Of a stretch of DNA of 46,114 nt, positions 42,080 to 46,114 are shown in pieces (the stretch's first letter is position 1; the number at the start of each line of letters is the position of its first letter). Source of the stretch: CAYVXE01 sp964455375. Its GTDB lineage: Bacteria > Zhuqueibacterota > Zhuqueibacteria > Oceanimicrobiales > Oceanimicrobiaceae. A model generated the notes under the pieces. That model searched no databases and was not told the DNA's origin. It saw only the letters and a list, made by a program, of their open reading frames with translations. The translations under genes and the position numbers were made by a program. The stretch covers positions 1 to 46,114 of the forward strand of contig CAYVXE010000025.1 of the NCBI GenBank assembly GCA_964455375.1, in the 5' to 3' direction.

Positions 42080-42706
42080 CCATTTGCCTAACGGGCGAGA
42101 GATTTGTTCTAAAAGCAAAACGGTGTCTTTTTCTCTCCCGAGTCTGTCGACAAACATTTTGATTCCCTTCCCCATCTGAAAACGCAGCCTGAATCGCTAC
42201 CGGGAACGTTTTCCACTTCTTGCGCGATAGGGTCTTTTCGAAGACGCCTACCTGCGTGATTGATTTATCTCCACTGAATTTCTGAGCTCAGGTTCAACTT
42301 TTCGAAACGATTTGATAATAATGATTCCAGGATATTCTATCAAAGCGGAACGCCGGAATCTTAAAGAAATGCGACGTTATCATAAACAGGATTTTTGATT
42401 TAGAATTTTCGCATTCTTGTAAGGAGACGTCGTAAAGGCTGTATGTTTTGTTAGTGCCTGAGAGGTCAAATTCTGCCATTTTTTGGTAAGATATTTTTGA
42501 TCGTCGCCGCTAATAACGTTATTACGTAAGTTACGGGGATATTTTATCGACTAAACTTATTAAATACCTTGTCGGTTCATTTTGGGATTTGGTTTTTGGG
42601 ATTTCCGCTTATCCGGGTTAGTGCCCTCAATTTGGTAGGAGACAAAGATTATGATATACAAAATAATAAAAAAATAAGGGGTGCACAAAATTTGAAGGAG
42701 GGCATC
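42080..42706. other. Intergenic region without a credible gene
   Basis: Mixed AT-rich sequence. A frame upstream of 42707 is open but lacks a ribosome site and family-like composition. Promoter of the repeat-protein gene is presumably here, but I see no clear consensus. Confidence 0.5.
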
Positions 42707-44890
42707 ATGTTAAAAAAATATTTTCTCGGCCTGTGTGTTCTTGCTTTCGTTTTACTCGTAACATTCGGGGTTTATGCTCAGGTGCCACGGCTCATGAATT
42801 ATCAGGGTGTTTTGACAGATGCTGATGGTAATCCTGTTAACGACAGTCTTTCTGTTCAGTTTAGTATTTATGCAACAGCAACAGGCGGTAGTGCTCTATG
42901 GACAGAGACACAAACAGTAACAATTACTGATGGAGTTTTCAATGTTCTCCTCGGCTCGGCGAATCCGATACCCTATTCTATTTTTGATGGAGACGACAGA
43001 TATCTTTCATTAAAGGTTGGTAGTGATTTAGAGATGGCGCCAAGGAAAAAGCTGGTGAGTGTTGGGTATTCATTTCACAGCAATAATTCGGACAGCTTAG
43101 GAGGATTGGGAGCATCTTCTTTCGTGAAGACTGATCAGCCAAATTCAATTTCGACTGGCATGGTACAGACTAACGCAGTTACAGAGGGCAAAATATTTCC
43201 TGATATCGTCAGCAGCATAAGTGGGGTTACCAACGATGGTGGAAATATAGAACTTGAGGCAGGAAGTAACGTCACCATTACACCGGATGATGCAAATAAT
43301 CGTATCACTATTTCCTCTTCAGGTGGAACTGGAGGTGGCGATATAACATCTGTAATTGCGGGTACAGGTTTGAGTGGTGGGGGAACATCGGGTGACGTTA
43401 CGCTTAATGTGGGTACAGGAACAGGCATTACCGCCGGCGCTAATGTTGTAGCGCTCAACACGACCTACACTGATGGTCAGTATGTGAACGAGGGACAGTC
43501 AAACAGCATCACAAATGTCATGATGTCTGATAATTCCGTGGGGAGTGCAGAGGTAAAAAACAACAGCTTGACTGCTGCTGATCTTTCTGTAAATGTTCTC
43601 AGCAGCCTGGATGGTGTTACAAACGATGGCGGCAATGTTGATCTTGTAGCCGGCAGCAACGTCACAATCACTCCCGATGATGGGAACAACAAGATCACAA
43701 TATCTGCTTCATGGGGTGGAGGTGGAGATGTAACTGCGGTAAATGCGGGGACAGGTTTAAGTGGTGGAGGAACATCAGGAGATGTTACGCTGAATATTGC
43801 AGTACCTCTTGAATTATCGAGTTCGAGTTCGGGTGTAATCATAGGCAGAAGCACAAGCAGTGGTTCAAATGGTTATCTTGGTACCAATAGCGCTGGTGTG
43901 GAGGGTCATATGGGAGGTGACTATGGCTATCTTGGCCTCAGTGGCCACGGTGTGTACGGCCACGGAAGCGATGGTAACTATGGATATCTTGGCAGCAGTG
44001 GTAGTTATGGTGCGTATGGCAAGCACCACAGCAGCGGTAACTGGGGCTATCTTGGGGGCGGCAGCTACGGTGTGTATGGCAGATACGGCAGCAGTGGCTG
44101 TTACGGGTATCTTGGCGGTGGTGGCAATGGTGTGTACGGCTGGGGCAGCAGTGGGTGCTTCGCTGTGGAGGGCTACAGCAACAGCGGCAACTTCGGCTAT
44201 CTTGGCAGCAGTGATTACGGCGTGTATGGCAAAAACGGCAGTCGCTACGGCTATCTCGGCAGCAACACCTACGGTGTGTATGGCCAATACGGCAGCAACT
44301 ACGGATATCTTGCAGGCAACGGCTACGGTGTGTATGGATACGGCAACCTCTTCGGCGTGTATGGCAGAAGCAGCAGCTACGCTGGATACTTTGAAGGTAA
44401 TGTCACTATTACAGGTACGCTTTCAAAGTCGGCAGGTTCGTTTAAGATTGACCATCCTCTTGATCCTACGAACAAATATCTGCAACACTCCTTTGTAGAG
44501 TCCCCGGACATGATGAACGTGTACAACGGCAATGTAATATTTGATGCCAGCGGAGAAGCTACTGTGGAACTCCCGGATTGGTTTGAGGTACTGAACAAGG
44601 ATTTCAGGTACCAGCTTACCTGCATCGGCGGTTTTGCACCGGTTTACATTGCGGAGAAGATTACAGGGAACCATTTTAAGATAGCAGGCGGCACGCCAGG
44701 AATGGAAGTCTCCTGGCAGGTCACAGGCATTCGCCATGATGCTTACGCCAATGCTCATCGGATTAAGGTAGAGGCTGAGAAGACAGGAGATGAGCGGGGC
44801 AAGTATCTTCATCCCAAAGAATACGGTATGCCCGAGTCAATGAGGATTAATTATGTACCGTTAACTAATTTGGAGAACAGAAATGATTAA
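42707..44890 (+). CDS. Large secreted Gly/Tyr-rich repeat protein
   Basis: 727 aa, exported (signal LGLCVLAFVLLVTFGVYAQ). Residues about 20-150 form a beta-rich N-terminal domain common in surface proteins of FCB bacteria (VPRLMNYQGVLTDADGNPVND). Two copies of a unit follow (GVTNDGGN...AGSNVTITPDD...GTGLSGGGTSGDVTLN). Then about 170 residues of short tandem units of the GYLGS..YGVYG kind, and a conserved C-terminal domain (KIDHPLDPTNKYLQHSFVES...MMNVYNGNV...SWQVTGIR) also found at the ends of fibre-like proteins. Likely an adhesin or fibre. ATG 42707 after GAAGGAGG. No type IX tail of its own. Confidence 0.75.
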   Translation: MLKKYFLGLCVLAFVLLVTFGVYAQVPRLMNYQGVLTDADGNPVNDSLSVQFSIYATATGGSALWTETQTVTITDGVFNVLLGSANPIPYSIFDGDDRYLSLKVGSDLEMAPRKKLVSVGYSFHSNNSDSLGGLGASSFVKTDQPNSISTGMVQTNAVTEGKIFPDIVSSISGVTNDGGNIELEAGSNVTITPDDANNRITISSSGGTGGGDITSVIAGTGLSGGGTSGDVTLNVGTGTGITAGANVVALNTTYTDGQYVNEGQSNSITNVMMSDNSVGSAEVKNNSLTAADLSVNVLSSLDGVTNDGGNVDLVAGSNVTITPDDGNNKITISASWGGGGDVTAVNAGTGLSGGGTSGDVTLNIAVPLELSSSSSGVIIGRSTSSGSNGYLGTNSAGVEGHMGGDYGYLGLSGHGVYGHGSDGNYGYLGSSGSYGAYGKHHSSGNWGYLGGGSYGVYGRYGSSGCYGYLGGGGNGVYGWGSSGCFAVEGYSNSGNFGYLGSSDYGVYGKNGSRYGYLGSNTYGVYGQYGSNYGYLAGNGYGVYGYGNLFGVYGRSSSYAGYFEGNVTITGTLSKSAGSFKIDHPLDPTNKYLQHSFVESPDMMNVYNGNVIFDASGEATVELPDWFEVLNKDFRYQLTCIGGFAPVYIAEKITGNHFKIAGGTPGMEVSWQVTGIRHDAYANAHRIKVEAEKTGDERGKYLHPKEYGMPESMRINYVPLTNLENRND
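43860..44370 (+). repeat. Tandem GGYLG/YGVYG-coding repeat array
   Basis: About ten imperfect units of 45-70 bases with recurrent GGCTATCTTGG and GGTGTGTATGGC words, coding G(Y/N)YGYLGSxxYGVYGxxGS. Unit lengths vary, so unequal recombination is likely; assembly errors are possible. Confidence 0.8.
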
Positions 44891-45815
44891 ATATAAAAGA
44901 TGGATTTGCAGCGTATTGTTGTTCTCATTAATTTTTATATTTATAAATGAGAGGATAATATTCGCGCAATCCAGCACCAATTATCGGATAAAAAAGTCGG
45001 TGTTGGATCAATCTGGCGCTGCATCTCAGTCAACAAATTATAACGCTTTTGATGCAACAGGACAGCCGGTAGCTGTTGGCACGGCAGTCAGCAGTAATTA
45101 TCAGTTTGCATCTGGTTTTTTTGCTACCGGTAAATTGATCAACCAATTACCTGAGAATTGGAGTTTTATGGTCAATACCGGCAATAATGCGACGGTAATT
45201 TTGCCTGCCAGCGCTAACCTGAATATCAATGGTACGCCCCTGGCAAGTGGTAGCTATGTCGGCGTATTTACGCCTGACGGTCTTTGTTGTGGCTGGAAAC
45301 AATGGCAGGGGAAAAACCTGTCTATTACTGTTTGGGGAGACGATGAGCAGACGATTGAGGTCGATGGGTTCCGGACAGGTGAAGCTATCGGTTACCGCGT
45401 CTACCAGCTCGGTGAACAACAAGACTGGACAGTAACGGTAGAATATTCTCAAGGAGATGGACTTTATGTTGTAAACGGCTTCATGGTGCTAAGTAGATTT
45501 GATGTTAATATTACTGCGGTCAATAATAATCTGAAATTATCGCAAATTCCCAAAAGGTTTCAATTGCACCAGAATTATCCGAATCCCTTCAATCCGTCAA
45601 CACAGATTCGTTTCGCCGTTCCCACATCCGGAGTGGTGAAGATTGATGTTTTCAATATGCAGGGGCAGAAGGTCGAGACACTTGTGAATGATAGATATTC
45701 TGCCGGTGTTTATGAGGTACAATTCAGAGCAAAGAACCTTGCCAGCGGTTTGTATTTTTATCGGTTGACTGCCGGCAAATTTACGAATGTGCAAAAAATG
45801 ATGCTGTTGAAATAG
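44883..45815 (+). CDS. Secreted protein with type IX sorting domain
   Basis: 310 aa. Signal peptide (ICSVLLFSLIFIFINERIIFA), then a middle domain with SSTNYRIKKSVLDQSGAASQ and GTPLASGSYVGVFTPDGLCCGWKQWQGKNLSITVWGDD, a beta-rich module found in FCB surface proteins, and a C-terminal sorting domain (FQLHQNYPNPFNPSTQIRFAV to MMLLK). Overlaps the repeat-protein stop by 8 bases, so translation is probably coupled and both products may meet at the surface. Function otherwise unknown. Confidence 0.8.
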   Translation: MIKYKRWICSVLLFSLIFIFINERIIFAQSSTNYRIKKSVLDQSGAASQSTNYNAFDATGQPVAVGTAVSSNYQFASGFFATGKLINQLPENWSFMVNTGNNATVILPASANLNINGTPLASGSYVGVFTPDGLCCGWKQWQGKNLSITVWGDDEQTIEVDGFRTGEAIGYRVYQLGEQQDWTVTVEYSQGDGLYVVNGFMVLSRFDVNITAVNNNLKLSQIPKRFQLHQNYPNPFNPSTQIRFAVPTSGVVKIDVFNMQGQKVETLVNDRYSAGVYEVQFRAKNLASGLYFYRLTAGKFTNVQKMMLLK

Positions 45816-46072
45816 TATTCAGACACAATTAAAAAAATGCGACTTTTCAAGATTTCAAGTTGTATAATATGTTGAGAACAAAAACCGGAATCTTTGGCAA
45901 AACAATCGTTAAGCGTTTTTTTCAGAGACTCATCACTTAGTTGTAACTGCTTAGAAGAGAGGTGCAGTTATGCTGTGTTGGCGAAAAAAAAATCATAGGT
46001 GGCCAACAGCTCCGGATAAAATTGGGGCATTGAAGGAATTTTTGTACTCAGCGTCCGTGGTTTATGAGAAAA

Positions 46073-46106
46073 CGGGGCTTGATAATACAATCAAGTCCCG
46101 TTTTTT
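46073..46106 (+). terminator. Rho-independent terminator at the window end
   Basis: CGGGGCTTGAT (46073-46083) pairs with ATCAAGTCCCG (46090-46100) with one G-U pair, then TTTTTT. Bases 45816-46072 before it hold no gene I can support. Confidence 0.8.
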
Positions 46107-46114
46107 ATTTTGAC

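Noticed and set aside
42294..42479. Minus-strand 61-codon frame downstream of citrate synthase
   Set aside because: No homology, no ribosome site, isolated.
43865..44498. Long open frames on both strands within the Gly/Tyr repeat array
   Set aside because: Products are low-complexity shadows created by the repeat periodicity of the real gene.
45970..46113. Plus-strand 47-codon frame with a GAGAGG site
   Set aside because: Its 3' end is the terminator hairpin and T-run; composition is not protein-like.

Overview
This window looks like a chromosomal segment of a Gram-negative, anaerobic or microaerophilic bacterium of the FCB superphylum, most like Calditrichota or candidate phylum KSB1. The pointers are two proteins ending in a type IX secretion sorting domain of the NYPNPFNP kind, a FadL-type porin, multihaem c-type cytochromes, and Shine-Dalgarno led genes of moderate GC. 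The phylum is an inference; there is no rRNA or tRNA gene to test it.

Region 1 (1-5.4 kb): the 3' part of sbcC, then a GC-rich rhlE-type RNA helicase gene. The helicase gene lies between two diverged copies of an intergenic repeat and has a Bacteroidota-like promoter and no Shine-Dalgarno, so it looks acquired. A perfect palindrome follows.

Region 2 (5.4-15.5 kb): two modules, each headed by a MerR-family regulator with a Cys-rich C-terminal domain and a sigma-54-like promoter. Module one is regulator, Tat-exported molybdopterin oxidoreductase, four-cluster ferredoxin, NrfD/PsrC membrane subunit, two YeeE/YedE sulfur-transport halves and a membrane-anchored rhodanese without its catalytic Cys. 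It reads as a sulfur-compound respiration and uptake operon. Module two is regulator, FadL-type porin and an exported protein with DUF302-like regions.

Region 3 (15.6-27.4 kb, minus strand): a long colinear cluster starting at a good sigma-54 promoter with palindromic candidate enhancer sites, next to a PAS-AAA-Fis sigma-54 activator gene. It encodes three NifX/NafY-type proteins with no nitrogenase, a zinc ribbon, an anti-sigma-like zinc finger, a metal-efflux-like permease, a triple FeoA protein, an SPW membrane protein, a RecA/KaiC-like ATPase, a cupin, an Old Yellow Enzyme-type Fe-S flavoprotein, a CGGC protein and a sulfide-type Thi4. It also holds decayed genes: a thioredoxin-reductase/radical-SAM chimera with two stop codons, a CooC-like fragment and a frameshifted peptide deformylase. 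Together these suggest a metal, Fe-S and sulfur homeostasis locus that is partly eroding.

Region 4 (27.4-42.0 kb, plus strand): a canonical sigma-54 promoter precedes an alanine dehydrogenase-like gene, a CoA-transferase/acetyl-CoA hydrolase, a double universal stress protein, a cytochrome c-YHS lipoprotein and a TPR protein. Then come malic enzyme-phosphotransacetylase, a cytidylate-kinase-like protein, a YbaK-type deacylase, an orphan sigma-54 response regulator, a nine-haem cytochrome with a secretion tail, malate dehydrogenase and a eukaryotic-type citrate synthase. This is a central carbon (pyruvate/malate/acetyl-CoA/citrate) and electron-transfer region.

Region 5 (42.0-46.1 kb): another perfect palindrome, a large secreted protein with a Gly/Tyr-rich repeat array, and an overlapping gene for a secreted protein with a type IX sorting domain.
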